Assembly (NCBI GenBank): GCA_021842465.1
Contig: JAKBZN010000001.1
Coordinates: 62,001 to 126,000 of the forward strand
Source of the DNA: Pseudomonadota bacterium
GTDB lineage: Bacteria; Pseudomonadota; Gammaproteobacteria; Burkholderiales; Burkholderiaceae_F
Direction of reading: 5' to 3'
Length of the DNA: 64,000 bases
The notes below the pieces were generated by a model. That model worked only from the letters and a program-made list of their open reading frames with translations, searched no databases and was not told the DNA's origin. Each line of letters starts with the position of its first letter. The stretch's first letter is position 1. Below are positions 19,898 through 30,860 of this stretch, piece after piece. The position numbers were made by a program, and so were the translations under genes.

Positions 19898-20213
19898 CAT
19901 GCGCTTCCTTTCGTGTTGGGAATGCATCAGGGAGTCCTTGGATTTGCATCCGGCCAGCCCGACATCATCGCCAGATGGACGCGAGTCGCCAAACCGCGCG
20001 GATCTTGCGCCGGTACCACGCCGCGCTCATGTGACCACGTTGAACGCCAAATCCGCCCAAGACGGGGCAAGTATGCCTGCCAAGGCGACCGAGCGGGAAT
20101 CGAATCGCGGGGAACCGGTGGAGTATTTCGGAAATCGGTTTACGCCGCGCGTACCTGCCAAACCGGGAAAATCGGAGGGAACCAAGAAACCATGCGCAAC
20201 GGCTTGATTTGCT

Positions 20214-20289
20214 TGGTAGGGGCAGTAGGAGTCGAACCTACGACCTACGGATTAAGAGTCCGCTGCTCTACCAACTGAGCTATACCCCC
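20214..20289 (-). tRNA. tRNA-Lys (CTT)
   Basis: GGGGGTATAGCTCAGTTGGTAGAGCAGCGGACTCTTAATCCGTAGGTCGTAGGTTCGACTCCTACTGCCCCTACCA. Confidence 0.93.
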
Positions 20290-20320
20290 AAACCTCGATC
20301 AACCGAGGGGGGATTGTAGC

Positions 20321-20354
20321 GGAAACGGGGCCCCGCATGCGGGGCCCCGTTTCC
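20321..20354. terminator. strong palindromic hairpin (likely terminator of the gene ending at 20356)
   Basis: ggaaacggggccccgc-at-gcggggccccgtttcc. Confidence 0.7.
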
Positions 20355-20355
20355 G

Positions 20356-21180
20356 TCAGCTCCAGTCTCCGCCGTCGCCACCTCCGGCAAGGTCGCTCGA
20401 GTCGTCCCAGGAACCGGCATCGGCCACGCCAAAGTCGTTACCGCCATCGTCAAAAGCAACCGGTTGCTGACCGTTGTCGACAAACGGAGCGGAGTTGGCA
20501 GCCGCCGACCCGTGATTTCCCATCAAGTCATTGGCCAGCGCCTCCCCGGCAACCATGCCCGCACCCAGGGCCGCGCCCGTCGCAAGGCCGCTCACGATGC
20601 CGGACCCCATCCCGCCGCCACCCATGGGATATCCACCACCATATCCCGGCGGCGGATAGCCTCCCCCCATCGGCCCCATGGCGCCGCCGGGCATGCCTGG
20701 CCCCCCCTGCACCATGACCACCGGACGCGAACGCTGCCCACGGAGATACACCACCAGCAGCAACACTGCGCCACCCACGATCAGGACGACCCCCCAGGGG
20801 AAGTGCGAGGCAGGGGCCGCCGAAGACGGCGCCAGCATTCCCGGCGCGCCGCCCGTCTGGCGCGCGATCATGGCACGCAGGCTGCGCACCGAATCGGGCC
20901 GCGCGAACGGCAGCCCCGGTTTCAGGCGTTCCGCCTGGCCGAGTTGATCCTGCGCATCCGCTGCGCGGCCCATGCGGACCAGCACTTCTGCCTCGACGTA
21001 GTGCGCCTTGGCACTGTTCGGATGGTCGTGCAACACCTGCGTCATCATCGACTGGGCGTCGTTGAGCCGGCCTTCATGCACGGCCTGGTAAACCTGATGC
21101 AACGTCGGATCGGCTGCGATGGCCGCCGTGGACAGGCCGGCCGCCGCCGCGAGGACGAGCATGGCGAGAAATCGTTTCAT
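20356..21180 (-). CDS. TPR-containing membrane protein with Gly/Met/Pro-rich region
   Basis: Signal peptide, TPR-like VYQAVHEGRLNDAQSMMTQVLHDHPNSAKAHYVEAEVLVRMGR, one TM, GGYPPPGYGGGYPMGGGG tail. Confidence 0.75.
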   Translation of the reverse strand: MKRFLAMLVLAAAAGLSTAAIAADPTLHQVYQAVHEGRLNDAQSMMTQVLHDHPNSAKAHYVEAEVLVRMGRAADAQDQLGQAERLKPGLPFARPDSVRSLRAMIARQTGGAPGMLAPSSAAPASHFPWGVVLIVGGAVLLLVVYLRGQRSRPVVMVQGGPGMPGGAMGPMGGGYPPPGYGGGYPMGGGGMGSGIVSGLATGAALGAGMVAGEALANDLMGNHGSAAANSAPFVDNGQQPVAFDDGGNDFGVADAGSWDDSSDLAGGGDGGDWS

Positions 21181-21271
21181 AGCTGGGAAACTCCCTCCAG
21201 GAAAATCCCTTGCAAACCAAGGGGACGCGACATGCGCGCTCGGCAGTTAGATGGAGGCGGAGAACCGAAGT

Positions 21272-22273
21272 TCAAGCGGCGGACGCGGATCGCAGAACGC
21301 GATCCAGTTCCGCGGCTGCCCCCCGCAGGGCGACATCGTCTCCTGCGGCCATCCGCCATACCGGAATCGCCGCGAGATAGTCGGCAAAGCGACCTTTCGC
21401 TTCGAAACGCCGGCGAAATGCCGCCGCGTCGAACCGTTCCCCGAGGCGCGGAATCACCCCGCCGGTCAGGTAGACGCCGCCGCGCGCGCCGTATGTCAGA
21501 GCCAGATTGCCGGCGATGCCCCCAAGCATGGCACTGAAGACCGATAGGCACTGCGCCGCGGTCGAATCGCCGTCCGCCCGCGCCCTCCCGACGACTTCCT
21601 CGGCCGTCGCCGCCGGATCTTCCGGTGCTCCGTTGACGACACACAGCGCAGCGTGCAACAGCGGAATTCCCGTGCCCGATACGATCCGCTCGGCGGAGAC
21701 ATGCGGGAAACGTCGCCACAGCACCTCCAGAAGGCGGCACTCGGTCTCGTCCGCTGGCGCGAAACTGATGTGGCCGCCTTCGCTTGCCACCGGCATCCAG
21801 GTTCCCGGGTCGTCGTCGCCCGCGGCGTCGCGGAGCGGAACCAGGGCCCCCACCCCCAGGCCCGTTCCCGGCCCCAGCAGGACCTTGACCCCCGCGCAAA
21901 CCTCGCCGGCATCCCCCACCCTGCGCAGCTCGTCCGGTGTGAGCCGCGGCAGCGCCATCGCCATCGCGACCATGTCGTTCATCACCACCAAACGGGAAAA
22001 ATCCAACGCACGCTGCAGGCCGGACACGGAAAACGACCAGTCCCGATTGGTCATCCGCACCGCGTCCCCCGCCACCGGATTGGCAATCGCGATCGCAGCG
22101 TGGCGGACCGGCGGACTCCCCCGGTCGCGCAGATATGCGGCCAGCAACGCATCGACACCGGGAAAGTCGTCACAGGAGTGCAACGCGACCGCGTCGATCC
22201 GTCCGGGCGCAACTTCCAGACCGAGTCTTGCGCGGGTGCCCCCGATGTCAGCGAGAAGCCGTGGCGAAAACAT
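21272..22273 (-). CDS. glk: glucokinase
   Basis: LLADIGGTRARLGLE...VLLGPGTGLGVGALVPL...ASEGGHISFAP...YGARGGVYLTGGVIPRLGERFD. Confidence 0.94.
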   Translation of the reverse strand: MFSPRLLADIGGTRARLGLEVAPGRIDAVALHSCDDFPGVDALLAAYLRDRGSPPVRHAAIAIANPVAGDAVRMTNRDWSFSVSGLQRALDFSRLVVMNDMVAMAMALPRLTPDELRRVGDAGEVCAGVKVLLGPGTGLGVGALVPLRDAAGDDDPGTWMPVASEGGHISFAPADETECRLLEVLWRRFPHVSAERIVSGTGIPLLHAALCVVNGAPEDPAATAEEVVGRARADGDSTAAQCLSVFSAMLGGIAGNLALTYGARGGVYLTGGVIPRLGERFDAAAFRRRFEAKGRFADYLAAIPVWRMAAGDDVALRGAAAELDRVLRSASAA

Positions 22274-22325
22274 CGGATCCCCTCCTATGTGACGGCACTC
22301 CCCGGCCGCACCCCATGGAAATCGC

Positions 22326-22826
22326 TCAGGACCAACGGAGTCCGGTCCGGACCGTCTCGCCCTTGTACTCCACGCCGCGCCCACCATGGCCCGTGGCCAG
22401 CATATCGAGCAATCCCACGAACGTGCGCGCCTGCGCTTCGTCGAATACCGACAGCAGGTCGCGGCTCGCCTTGGTGCTGAGTTGTTCCGCACGCCCGAGC
22501 AGCAAACGCCCGGCGCTCGTGAGCGAAAGCAGTGTCTTGCGCTTGTCGCGCTCGTCGTCTGCCGCCGCGATCAGGCCGCGTTCCCGCAGAAGTCGGACGA
22601 CGAGACTGGTCGTGGCGCGATCCAGGCACGCGTACCGGCCCAGCTCATTCTGGCTCACCGGACTGCGATGACGCAGCACGAACAGCAGGGAATACTGGGT
22701 CGGCGTGAGATCCAGGTCGGCACAGGCCTCCTGGAATACGGACGTGGCGATCTGATGGGCCCGGCGAATCAGGAAGGTGGGGCCAGCGTACAAATCGTCC
22801 ATCGGTCGATGTGAATCGTCTGCCAT
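22326..22826 (-). CDS. MarR family transcriptional regulator
   Basis: DLTPTQYSLLFVLRHRSPVSQNELGRYACLDRATTSLVVRLLRERGLIAAADDERDKRKTLLSLTSAGR. Confidence 0.92.
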   Translation of the reverse strand: MADDSHRPMDDLYAGPTFLIRRAHQIATSVFQEACADLDLTPTQYSLLFVLRHRSPVSQNELGRYACLDRATTSLVVRLLRERGLIAAADDERDKRKTLLSLTSAGRLLLGRAEQLSTKASRDLLSVFDEAQARTFVGLLDMLATGHGGRGVEYKGETVRTGLRWS

Positions 22827-22971
22827 AGGTGCTCGCTATCGTCCCGAACCCGTCCGCTGAATCGGGTGCACATCCCGCCCCGCAACGCCCCGCGTGGTCT
22901 GCGGAGCACAGGTAACCGCGACTCATTCTACCGATTTTCCCCGCAATCGCTGCACAATTTGCGCGATCGCA

Positions 22972-23787
22972 TCAGGGCGATCCGTACGGGAAAAACTGCA
23001 GCGCTTCCTGCCGCAAGGTATGCACCACCCGATCCAGTTCGACCCGCGACAGGATCACCGAACGCTCGATCGAGTCCATCCCGCCATCCAGCGACGCCGC
23101 CATCGCATCCGAGAGGATTGCCAGCCGACTCGCACCGGTCCCCCGGGCGATCGCGCCCAAACGGGCCGTGGACCCGAGCGCGCCCTGTGCGTTGCCTTGG
23201 TAGACCGCCATGAGGCTACGCTGCAGCAGGTCGATGCCGCCGGCATCCATTGCGAGCGCCAAACCGAGAATCGCATGCTGCCCCCCGCCCGACTGCGGGT
23301 CGCTCGGGAAATGGGCAACGATGGATTCCCGGTCCTCGGAATGGGTATACCGGTGCAGATGCGGCCGCAACGTCCGTGCGCGCAACAGGGTTTCGTCAAG
23401 CAGATATGGGCGCACCGTGGCCGCCCCCAGGCAGGAAATGAATCCGGCGGCCAGGGCGCGTGCACGCGTTTCCGGGCAGCAACGTCGCCCGACCGCCACG
23501 ATCGGGGCGCTGCTCGCGGACCGGGACTGCTCGTGCGAACGGATCAAAGACAGGATGTCGAACCCGCTCCAACCCGGAGCGTCCAGCGGGACGCAAGCCA
23601 GCAGCACGTCCGGATCAAATACGCGGTCGACCGCGTCTTCGAGGTCGGCCGTCGACTCCGCCCGGAGACCCTGCTCGCGAAAGCCGTTCGACAAGTCGTG
23701 CTGAAGCGCGGCGTCCCCGCCGATCATCACCACAACGCGTCGCTCTGCCAACCAACCAAGGTCACGCATACCTGTCCGCCGCCGCAA
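22972..23787 (-). CDS. degenerate receiver (pseudo-REC) plus HPt-like helical protein
   Basis: RRVVVMIGGDAALQHDLSNGFREQGL...PDVLLACVPLDAPGWSGFDILSLIR...ALAAGFISCLG; C-terminal helical region SLMAVYQGNAQGALGSTARLGAIARGTGASRLAILSDAM. Confidence 0.6.
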   Translation of the reverse strand: MRRRTGMRDLGWLAERRVVVMIGGDAALQHDLSNGFREQGLRAESTADLEDAVDRVFDPDVLLACVPLDAPGWSGFDILSLIRSHEQSRSASSAPIVAVGRRCCPETRARALAAGFISCLGAATVRPYLLDETLLRARTLRPHLHRYTHSEDRESIVAHFPSDPQSGGGQHAILGLALAMDAGGIDLLQRSLMAVYQGNAQGALGSTARLGAIARGTGASRLAILSDAMAASLDGGMDSIERSVILSRVELDRVVHTLRQEALQFFPYGSP

Positions 23788-24187
23788 ACACCGGGTCGCG
23801 GGCGCCCCGCGGAATCCGCCCGTGCAAACCCGGATTTTGTACGACGTGAATCAAAATTACACACTTGCAACGCGGTTTTTTTGGCCATGCGTTCGGGGAC
23901 GGCTCTTGTTTCTGACCGGATTTCCTTGAGACCGGGAACCCATGCGCGAGGGATTGAACTCGTTGGTGAACGACCAGTTCCGAGGAATACACCCAGGAAC
24001 TCACGGGAAATGGAACTTATTCGCACCAACCGGTTCCTACCAGCGGACATCGATCGACCCCTCACCGTTCGTCCCCGACAAGCGCGGCATGAAAGACCTT
24101 GAAATCAAGGCCAGGATTCACCGTGTTGCCGATCCCGATTCCCACGGGCGAGTGGCGACCGAAATCGTTCGCTGTCGATCGAATCGA

Positions 24188-24201
24188 TTGACACAAATCA
24201 A
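24188..24201. promoter_or_regulatory. FNR/CRP-family-like site
   Basis: TTGACACAAATCAA vs TTGAT-N4-ATCAA (9/10). Confidence 0.45.
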
Positions 24202-24336
24202 CGCGGTCCCGCATGGCCGCGCTTCGTTGCAAATAGCGGCACAAAACCAGCCCAAATCGCCGAAGGACGCGCTTCCCACCCTGCACCCTGGTGCGCATCA
24301 TTGCGCCTGTCCGCCGCACCGGGTTCCCGGGAGTTC

Positions 24337-27300
24337 ATGTCGGCGCGTGAACGTCTGTTTTCGGCACACCGCGAAATGAATCCAACACCGGGGCAACCGA
24401 TGCCGCCGCACCCGATCGACCGGCGCGTCTTGCGGACCCGGCTCTGGATCTTCGTAGGGGCGGTTTTCGCGGCGGAATGGGCGATCATGGCAGTCTTCGC
24501 CCAAGTGCAGGCCGCCATCCCCGTCTGGCAGCAGGCGCTACTCGATTCCCTGCTGGCCGCGACGGTGACGACGACAGCGTGGCAGACCGTGGTCGTCGGC
24601 AGTCATCAGGTCGAAGTGCCCGACCGGCCGGTCATCGACGCCGTGGGGTGGATGATCATTGCCGCGGCCACCACTTCGTTCGAGTTCTCGATCCACCGAT
24701 ACGTCGCCGGCATGCCCTCGGCATCGCCAACCCGGGCGTCATCGCTGATCGACGCCGGCATGCTTGCGGCGCTGATGCTCCCCATGGGGGGCGGGCTTGC
24801 CGCCCTGCGGACCGCGGAATCCCATGCGACCGCGGCGCAGCCACCCAGCGACCGCCACCTCAGCCGGATCGCCCTGATCAGCGTGCTCACGGCGGCAGGC
24901 CTGATCGCCCTGCTGACCCTCGGCGCGACCGCCGGGATCCTCCGCGATGCATCGGTCATCCGCACCTCCTCGCAGATCATCAATCTCGCCGGGCGCCAAC
25001 GGATGCTCAGCCAACGGATCGGCTGGATGGCGCAACGGGCGCTGGCCACCAATGGCGCTCGGCGGGCACAGGCAATCGCCACGCTGGCCGGCGATGCCCA
25101 CACCCTGCGCCGGGACGCCGCGACCCTGGAAGACCTCGTGGCCGCTTCCACGGCGCCGTGGAGCGAGGCACGGCACACCGCGTCCTGGGCCATGATGCAA
25201 GCCGAGGGACCGCGGATACGCTTGGTCCGCCAAGCCGAAGTCGCCTGCGCTCCGGGAGCCACGACGACTGCACAGAACATCGCCCTGTCCGAATTGACGC
25301 GATCCGCGCAACAGTTCCTCCCGGCCATGGATCGGACAGTCGGCGCACTGCAATCGGTCACCGAGGAGGAACTGCGCAACCTCGTCGCCTATGCCGCCGC
25401 AGCCACCCTGCTGGTCGCCCTGAGCGCACTGGCCTACGGAGCGGGGGTTGCGCTCCCCATCCGCAACATCGTGCGCAGCCAGCAGCGCGCCCTGCTCGCG
25501 CAGACCGAGGAGTTGCACCGCCTGACGATGGTGGCGCGCAACACGAAGAACGGCGTCCTGATCTGCGACGTCGAGCGGCGCATTCTGTGGGCCAACACCG
25601 CATTCGAAGCGATGACCGGCTACTCCCTGACGGAGATTCTCGGAAAGAAGCCCGGCAGCCTGCTGCAGTTCGATCAGACCGACCCGGCTACGGTGCGCCA
25701 GCTGCACGAAGCCCTTGCTGCGGGACAGGGCGCCCATGTACAGATCCTCAATCGTTCGCGCCATGGCCGGACATACTGGCTCGACCTGGACATCCAGCCG
25801 GTGCATGATGAACGCGGCCGTCACGTCGGCTTCATCGGCGTGGAGACCGACGTGACCGAACGGGTGCTGGCCCATCGGCGCCTCGAGTCGGTACTCGACG
25901 GCACCGGCGCCGGCACCTGGGAATATGACGTGCCTTCCGCGACGACGGTCGTCGATGGACGGTGGCTGCGGATCTGCGGCGACGTACCGGCGACGACCGC
26001 GCCGGTGCGGATCGAGTCCCTGGAGTACCGCGCCCACGAGGAAGATCTCGCCCGCTATGCGGCCCAGTTCCGCGAGCACCTCGACGGCACCACCGACTCG
26101 TTCGACTGCGAGCTGCGGGTGCGCCATCGCGACGGCCGTTGGATCTGGGTGCATGACCGCGGCCGGATCGCGAGCCGCAAGCGCGATGGCACGCCGCTAC
26201 GCGTCCTGGGCATTCGCATCGACGTCACGGGGCGCAAGGAAATCGAACTGGCCGCGCTCGCGGCGGCCAACACCGACGGTGTCACCGGGCTGGCGAGCCG
26301 GAGTCTTTTCGTCCATCGCCTGGGGGGCGCCATCGACCGAACCTGCCGGCATCGCATCGCGGGGTTTTGCGTATTGCTGCTCGACCTGGACCGGTTCAAA
26401 GTCGTCAACGACACGCTGGGCCATCCGGCCGGCGATGCGGTGCTTCGCACCATCGCCGGGCGATTGCAGGCCGTGCTGTGGGAAGTCGCGACCGCATCCG
26501 GCACACGGGAATCGTTCCTCGCGGCCCGGTTCGGTGGCGACGAGTTCGCCGTCCTGCTGGAAGGCGTTCCCGACACCGGCGAGGCCGTGCGGATCGCCCA
26601 GCGCATCCTCACATCGATCAACGAGCCGTATACGATCCAGCGGCAGGAAATCCGTATGGCGGCGTCGATCGGCGTAGTCGGCAGCGAGCAATGCGACGAA
26701 AGCGCGGATGCCGTATTGCGCGACGTCGACACCGCCATGTACAACGCCAAGCGCGCGGGCCGGGGCCGCGTCGCCGCCTTCGATCCCGGAATGCGTCGCA
26801 AGGTGGCGCGGGAATTCCTGATCGAGGCCGAACTGCGCAAGGCGATCGGCACGCCGCAGCTGTCGCTCGTCTATCAGCCGATCGTATCCCTCGACACCGA
26901 GGCGATGCAGTCGGTCGAGGCGCTGGTCCGCTGGAACCACCCCGAACTGGGCGGCATCGCGCCCGCCGAATTCATCCCGATTGCGGAAGAATCCGGACTC
27001 ATCGTCGGTCTCGACGAATGGGTACAACGGCAAGCCTGTCGACAATGGCGGAAATGGCAGACCGAGGCCGCCCAGGGCGCACCGCGGGGAGTCAGCGTGA
27101 ACATCTCCCGCATCCAGATGGGATTCCCCAACGCCCTGGTGCGACACGTCGAACAGCTTCTGACCGAAAACGCCATGCCCGCCGGTGCCCTGCAGCTCGA
27201 GGTCACGGAGCGCGACGTGATGCGCGACCCCGATGCCGTGCTGGCCCTGATGCAGCGACTGCGCGAGATGGGGGTGCGGCTGGCGATGGACGATTTCGGA

Positions 27301-27636
27301 ACCGGAACGTCCTCACTGGCGTGCCTGCGCCAATATCCATTCGATTGCGTCAAGATCGACCGGTCGTTCATCGCCGATCTCGCAATCGCGCCCGACGTGC
27401 GCGCACTGACTCGGGCGAGCGTGATGCTGATCGAAAGCCTGGGCAAGCACAGCGTCGCCGAAGGGGTCGAGGATCCGCTGCAGGTGGAGATCCTGCGGTC
27501 GATCGGCTGTCGATCGGCGCAAGGCTACCTGTTCGGCGCGCCGCTGCCGCCGGACCGGATCCTGGCCTGGGCCGACTCGACGGCCGAGGAGGGCGGCACC
27601 TCCGATCCTGCGGTCGATGCCGCGGCGAAGCAGTGA
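24337..27636 (+). CDS. membrane PilJ-like/PAS/GGDEF/EAL protein
   Basis: IINLAGRQRMLSQRIGWMAQRAL (PilJ-type N-terminal domain); PAS NGVLICDVERRILWANTAFEAMTGYSLTEILGK; ARFGGDEFAVLLEG; VEALVRWNHPELG...LAMDDFGTGTSSL; start may be 24301, 24337 or 24376. Confidence 0.92.
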   Translation: MSARERLFSAHREMNPTPGQPMPPHPIDRRVLRTRLWIFVGAVFAAEWAIMAVFAQVQAAIPVWQQALLDSLLAATVTTTAWQTVVVGSHQVEVPDRPVIDAVGWMIIAAATTSFEFSIHRYVAGMPSASPTRASSLIDAGMLAALMLPMGGGLAALRTAESHATAAQPPSDRHLSRIALISVLTAAGLIALLTLGATAGILRDASVIRTSSQIINLAGRQRMLSQRIGWMAQRALATNGARRAQAIATLAGDAHTLRRDAATLEDLVAASTAPWSEARHTASWAMMQAEGPRIRLVRQAEVACAPGATTTAQNIALSELTRSAQQFLPAMDRTVGALQSVTEEELRNLVAYAAAATLLVALSALAYGAGVALPIRNIVRSQQRALLAQTEELHRLTMVARNTKNGVLICDVERRILWANTAFEAMTGYSLTEILGKKPGSLLQFDQTDPATVRQLHEALAAGQGAHVQILNRSRHGRTYWLDLDIQPVHDERGRHVGFIGVETDVTERVLAHRRLESVLDGTGAGTWEYDVPSATTVVDGRWLRICGDVPATTAPVRIESLEYRAHEEDLARYAAQFREHLDGTTDSFDCELRVRHRDGRWIWVHDRGRIASRKRDGTPLRVLGIRIDVTGRKEIELAALAAANTDGVTGLASRSLFVHRLGGAIDRTCRHRIAGFCVLLLDLDRFKVVNDTLGHPAGDAVLRTIAGRLQAVLWEVATASGTRESFLAARFGGDEFAVLLEGVPDTGEAVRIAQRILTSINEPYTIQRQEIRMAASIGVVGSEQCDESADAVLRDVDTAMYNAKRAGRGRVAAFDPGMRRKVAREFLIEAELRKAIGTPQLSLVYQPIVSLDTEAMQSVEALVRWNHPELGGIAPAEFIPIAEESGLIVGLDEWVQRQACRQWRKWQTEAAQGAPRGVSVNISRIQMGFPNALVRHVEQLLTENAMPAGALQLEVTERDVMRDPDAVLALMQRLREMGVRLAMDDFGTGTSSLACLRQYPFDCVKIDRSFIADLAIAPDVRALTRASVMLIESLGKHSVAEGVEDPLQVEILRSIGCRSAQGYLFGAPLPPDRILAWADSTAEEGGTSDPAVDAAAKQ

Positions 27637-27705
27637 ACTACGCCCGACATCCGGGGCTGTCCGCCGCGCCCCCGCTCGGGAGCGCGGCCCGTTCCCATCC
27701 CGCGG

Positions 27706-29547
27706 TCAGGCCGCTTCGCGCTGCGCGCGCTTGCGCTCGTGTTCCTTGAGGAAGCGCTTGCGGAGACGAATCGTCACCGGCGTGACCTCCACCAGTTCGT
27801 CGTCGGCGATGAACTCCACCGCGTATTCCAAGGTGAGCTTGATCGGCGGCACGAGGTCGATGTGCTCGTCCTTGCCCGACGCCCGGACGTTGGTGAGCTT
27901 CTTTTCCCGCACCGGATTGACGACGAGATCGTTGTCGCGCGAGTGGATGCCGATGATCATCCCCTCGTACAGCTTGTCGCCCGGCGAGACGAACATGCGA
28001 CCGCGCTCCTGCAGTTTCCACAGCGCGTAGGCCACGGCGTCGCCGTCATCCTGCGAGATCAGCACGCCGTTGCGCCGTTCGCCCAGATCCGGAGCGCGGA
28101 CCGGGCCATAGTCGTCGAAGACGTGACTGATCAGGCCCGTGCCGCGCGTCATCGTCAGGAATTCCCCCTGGAACCCGATCAGACCGCGCGCCGCGATCCG
28201 GTATTCCAGCCGCACCCGCCCCCGTCCGTCCGGTTGCATGTCGAGCAGATCGCCCCGACGGCGGCCGAGTTCCTCCATGACCGTTCCCTGATGCTGCTCC
28301 TCCACGTCCACCGTCAGCATCTCGTACGGCTCGCAACGCTCGCCATCGATTTCCTTGAACATGACGCGTGGCCGCGACACCGCGAGCTCATATCCCTCGC
28401 GCCGCATGTTCTCGATGAGCACCGTCAGGTGCAATTCCCCGCGACCGGCCACCTCGAACACCGTTTCATCGGCGGTCTCGCGCATGCGCAGCGCGACGTT
28501 CGACTTGAGCTCGCGTTCCAGGCGCTCGCGCAACTGGCGGCTCGTGACGAACTTCCCCTCCCGTCCGGCAAGCGGGCTCGTGTTCACGCAGAAGTTCATC
28601 ACCAGGGTCGGCTCGTCGACGCGCAGCAGCGGAAGCGCATCGGGGGCATCCGGAGCGCACACCGTCGAACCGATATTGAGTTCCTCGATGCCGTTGATGA
28701 GCACGATGTCTCCCGCAATCGCCTCGTCCACCAGTTCCCGGTCGAGTCCGCGGAACTTCAGCACCTGGTTGATCCGGCCACGCAGGGGAGCGGATCCCGG
28801 CCCGTCGAGGACCGCCACCTCCTGCCCCGCGCGGATCCGGCCGCGTCGGATCCGGCCGATGCCGATCTTGCCGACGTAGCTCGAGTAGTCGAGCGAGGAA
28901 ATCTGCAACTGCAGACCGCCGTCGGGATCCTCGTCCCGCACCGGAACATGCTGCAGGATCGCGTCGAACAGAGGCCGCATGCCGCGGCCGTCGGTGCGCG
29001 CCGCTTCGAGGTCGTCCAAGCTCGTCGTCGCATAGCCGTTGAGCGCCGAGGCGTAGACCACCGGAAAATCGAGCTGTTCTTCGGTCGCCCCCAGCTTGTC
29101 GAACAAATCGAAGGTCGCATTGACGACGTAATCGGGCCGCGCGCCGGGACGGTCGATCTTGTTTACAACCACGATCGGCTTCAATCCCTGGGCAAGCGCC
29201 TTGCGAGTGACGAACCGGGTCTGCGGCATCGGTCCCTCGACGGCGTCGACGAGGAGCAGCACGCCATCGACCATCGACAGCACGCGCTCGACCTCGCCGC
29301 CGAAATCGGCGTGCCCGGGGGTGTCGACGATGTTGATGTGCGTTCCTTCGTATTCGATCGCACAGTTCTTCGCAAGAATGGTGATGCCGCGCTCCCGCTC
29401 CAGGTCGTTGCTATCCATGACCCGCTCGGCAACCTGCTGGTTGTCCCGGAAGGTACCGGATTGCGTAAGCAGCTTGTCGACCAGCGTCGTCTTGCCGTGG
29501 TCGACGTGCGCGATGATCGCGATGTTTCGTAACGCTCTCGATGTCAT
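27706..29547 (-). CDS. typA: translational GTPase TypA/BipA
   Basis: [34 protein letters not shown]...[38 protein letters not shown]. Confidence 0.96.
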   Translation of the reverse strand: MTSRALRNIAIIAHVDHGKTTLVDKLLTQSGTFRDNQQVAERVMDSNDLERERGITILAKNCAIEYEGTHINIVDTPGHADFGGEVERVLSMVDGVLLLVDAVEGPMPQTRFVTRKALAQGLKPIVVVNKIDRPGARPDYVVNATFDLFDKLGATEEQLDFPVVYASALNGYATTSLDDLEAARTDGRGMRPLFDAILQHVPVRDEDPDGGLQLQISSLDYSSYVGKIGIGRIRRGRIRAGQEVAVLDGPGSAPLRGRINQVLKFRGLDRELVDEAIAGDIVLINGIEELNIGSTVCAPDAPDALPLLRVDEPTLVMNFCVNTSPLAGREGKFVTSRQLRERLERELKSNVALRMRETADETVFEVAGRGELHLTVLIENMRREGYELAVSRPRVMFKEIDGERCEPYEMLTVDVEEQHQGTVMEELGRRRGDLLDMQPDGRGRVRLEYRIAARGLIGFQGEFLTMTRGTGLISHVFDDYGPVRAPDLGERRNGVLISQDDGDAVAYALWKLQERGRMFVSPGDKLYEGMIIGIHSRDNDLVVNPVREKKLTNVRASGKDEHIDLVPPIKLTLEYAVEFIADDELVEVTPVTIRLRKRFLKEHERKRAQREAA

Positions 29548-30452
29548 TTCGCTTCCTCGATATTCGAAATCAAACGTCCGGGAGCCAGCCAGCCCCCTTC
29601 GCACATTCCCAATCCCATCAGTCTGCCGCCGTCGCCGTAGACCCGGACGCGCGAACAGTCCGCATGGGCCAACGCTACGCGCTGACCATGACCGAATCGC
29701 TGCGTCGCCGCCGCATCGAGCACGATACGCGGCAATCCGGTCAGCAACGCATCCGCCGGCGCGAGCCGTTCCCGGCGGGCGGGCAGCGCCACCGCCTCCA
29801 GGTCCGCCAGCGTTGCCGCCTGAGCAAGCGTCAGCGCCCCGACCCGGGTGCGCCGCAGTGCGGCCAGATGCGCGCCGCAGCCCAACGCGCGGCCGATGTC
29901 TTCCGCCAGGACGCGCACGTACGTGCCCTTGCTGCAGGCGACCTCGACGCGGGGCCGCAGCGGGTTCCATTCGATCAGCGCCAGCCGGAAAACGGTCACG
30001 GTACGCGGCGCGCGCTCGACTTCGATGCCGGCGCGCGCCAGCGCATACAGCGCACGCCCGTCCCGCTTGAGCGCCGAATACATCGGCGGCACCTGATCGA
30101 TCTGACCCACGAACTCCGCCAGCACTTCCTCGAACCGTGCGCGCGAAACGTCCACCGGGTGGCGGGCCACCACCTCGCCCTCGGCATCGCCGCTCGTCGT
30201 GGTGACCCCGAGTTCCAGTTGGGCCTGGTACTCCTTGTCTGCATCCAGAAGGTCCGAGGAAAACTTTGTCGCCTCGCCGAACGTCAGGGGCAGCAGGCCG
30301 CTGGCCAGCGGATCGAGCGTCCCGCCATGACCGGCCTTGCGCGCGTTCATCAGGCGGCGCGCGGTCTGCAGCGCCGCATTGGACGTCATGCCGAGCGGCT
30401 TGTCCAGCATGAGCACGCCGTCGACCGGATCGGCATTGGAACGGCGCACCAT
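29544..30452 (-). CDS. truB: tRNA pseudouridine(55) synthase
   Basis: [60 protein letters not shown] overlap with typA start. Confidence 0.96.
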   Translation of the reverse strand: MVRRSNADPVDGVLMLDKPLGMTSNAALQTARRLMNARKAGHGGTLDPLASGLLPLTFGEATKFSSDLLDADKEYQAQLELGVTTTSGDAEGEVVARHPVDVSRARFEEVLAEFVGQIDQVPPMYSALKRDGRALYALARAGIEVERAPRTVTVFRLALIEWNPLRPRVEVACSKGTYVRVLAEDIGRALGCGAHLAALRRTRVGALTLAQAATLADLEAVALPARRERLAPADALLTGLPRIVLDAAATQRFGHGQRVALAHADCSRVRVYGDGGRLMGLGMCEGGWLAPGRLISNIEEAK

Positions 30453-30491
30453 CGTTCTCTCACCCCATCCCCGACGGGAAGGGGATGGCCC

Positions 30492-30845
30492 CTATTTGCC
30501 GGTCTCCCGCATCGCCTCGTCGATCAAGGCGTCGATGCGGAACCCGCGCTCGATCGAAGTGTCCTGTACGAAATGCAGCCGGGGCACGGTATGGATGCGC
30601 AGACGCTTGAACAGCAGGTTGTGCAAATGCCCAGCCGCGGCATTGAGCCCCGCAGCGGATTCCGCCGGATCGGATCCGATCACCGTGAAATGGACCTTCG
30701 CGTGCGCGTAATCCGGCGTCAGATCGACGCCACTGATCGTCACCATGCCGACGCGCGGATCGCGCACTTCCCGCGCGATCAGCTCCGAAAGATCGCGCTG
30801 GATCTGGTCGGCGACGCGCTGGCCGCGATTTGGAGATTTCACCAT
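30492..30845 (-). CDS. rbfA: ribosome-binding factor A
   Basis: [51 protein letters not shown]. Confidence 0.95.
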   Translation of the reverse strand: MVKSPNRGQRVADQIQRDLSELIAREVRDPRVGMVTISGVDLTPDYAHAKVHFTVIGSDPAESAAGLNAAAGHLHNLLFKRLRIHTVPRLHFVQDTSIERGFRIDALIDEAMRETGK

Positions 30846-30860
30846 GAGCCGGTTTCCGGA

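Noticed and set aside
19661-20278. ORF ending ...LVGAVGVEPTTYGLRVRCSTN
   Set aside because: Its C-terminus is the translated antisense strand of tRNA-Lys, a familiar spurious annotation pattern.
24099-24112. ccttgaaatcaagg palindrome as an FNR site
   Set aside because: TTGA/TCAA half-sites are separated by only 2 bp, too short for FNR/CRP spacing.
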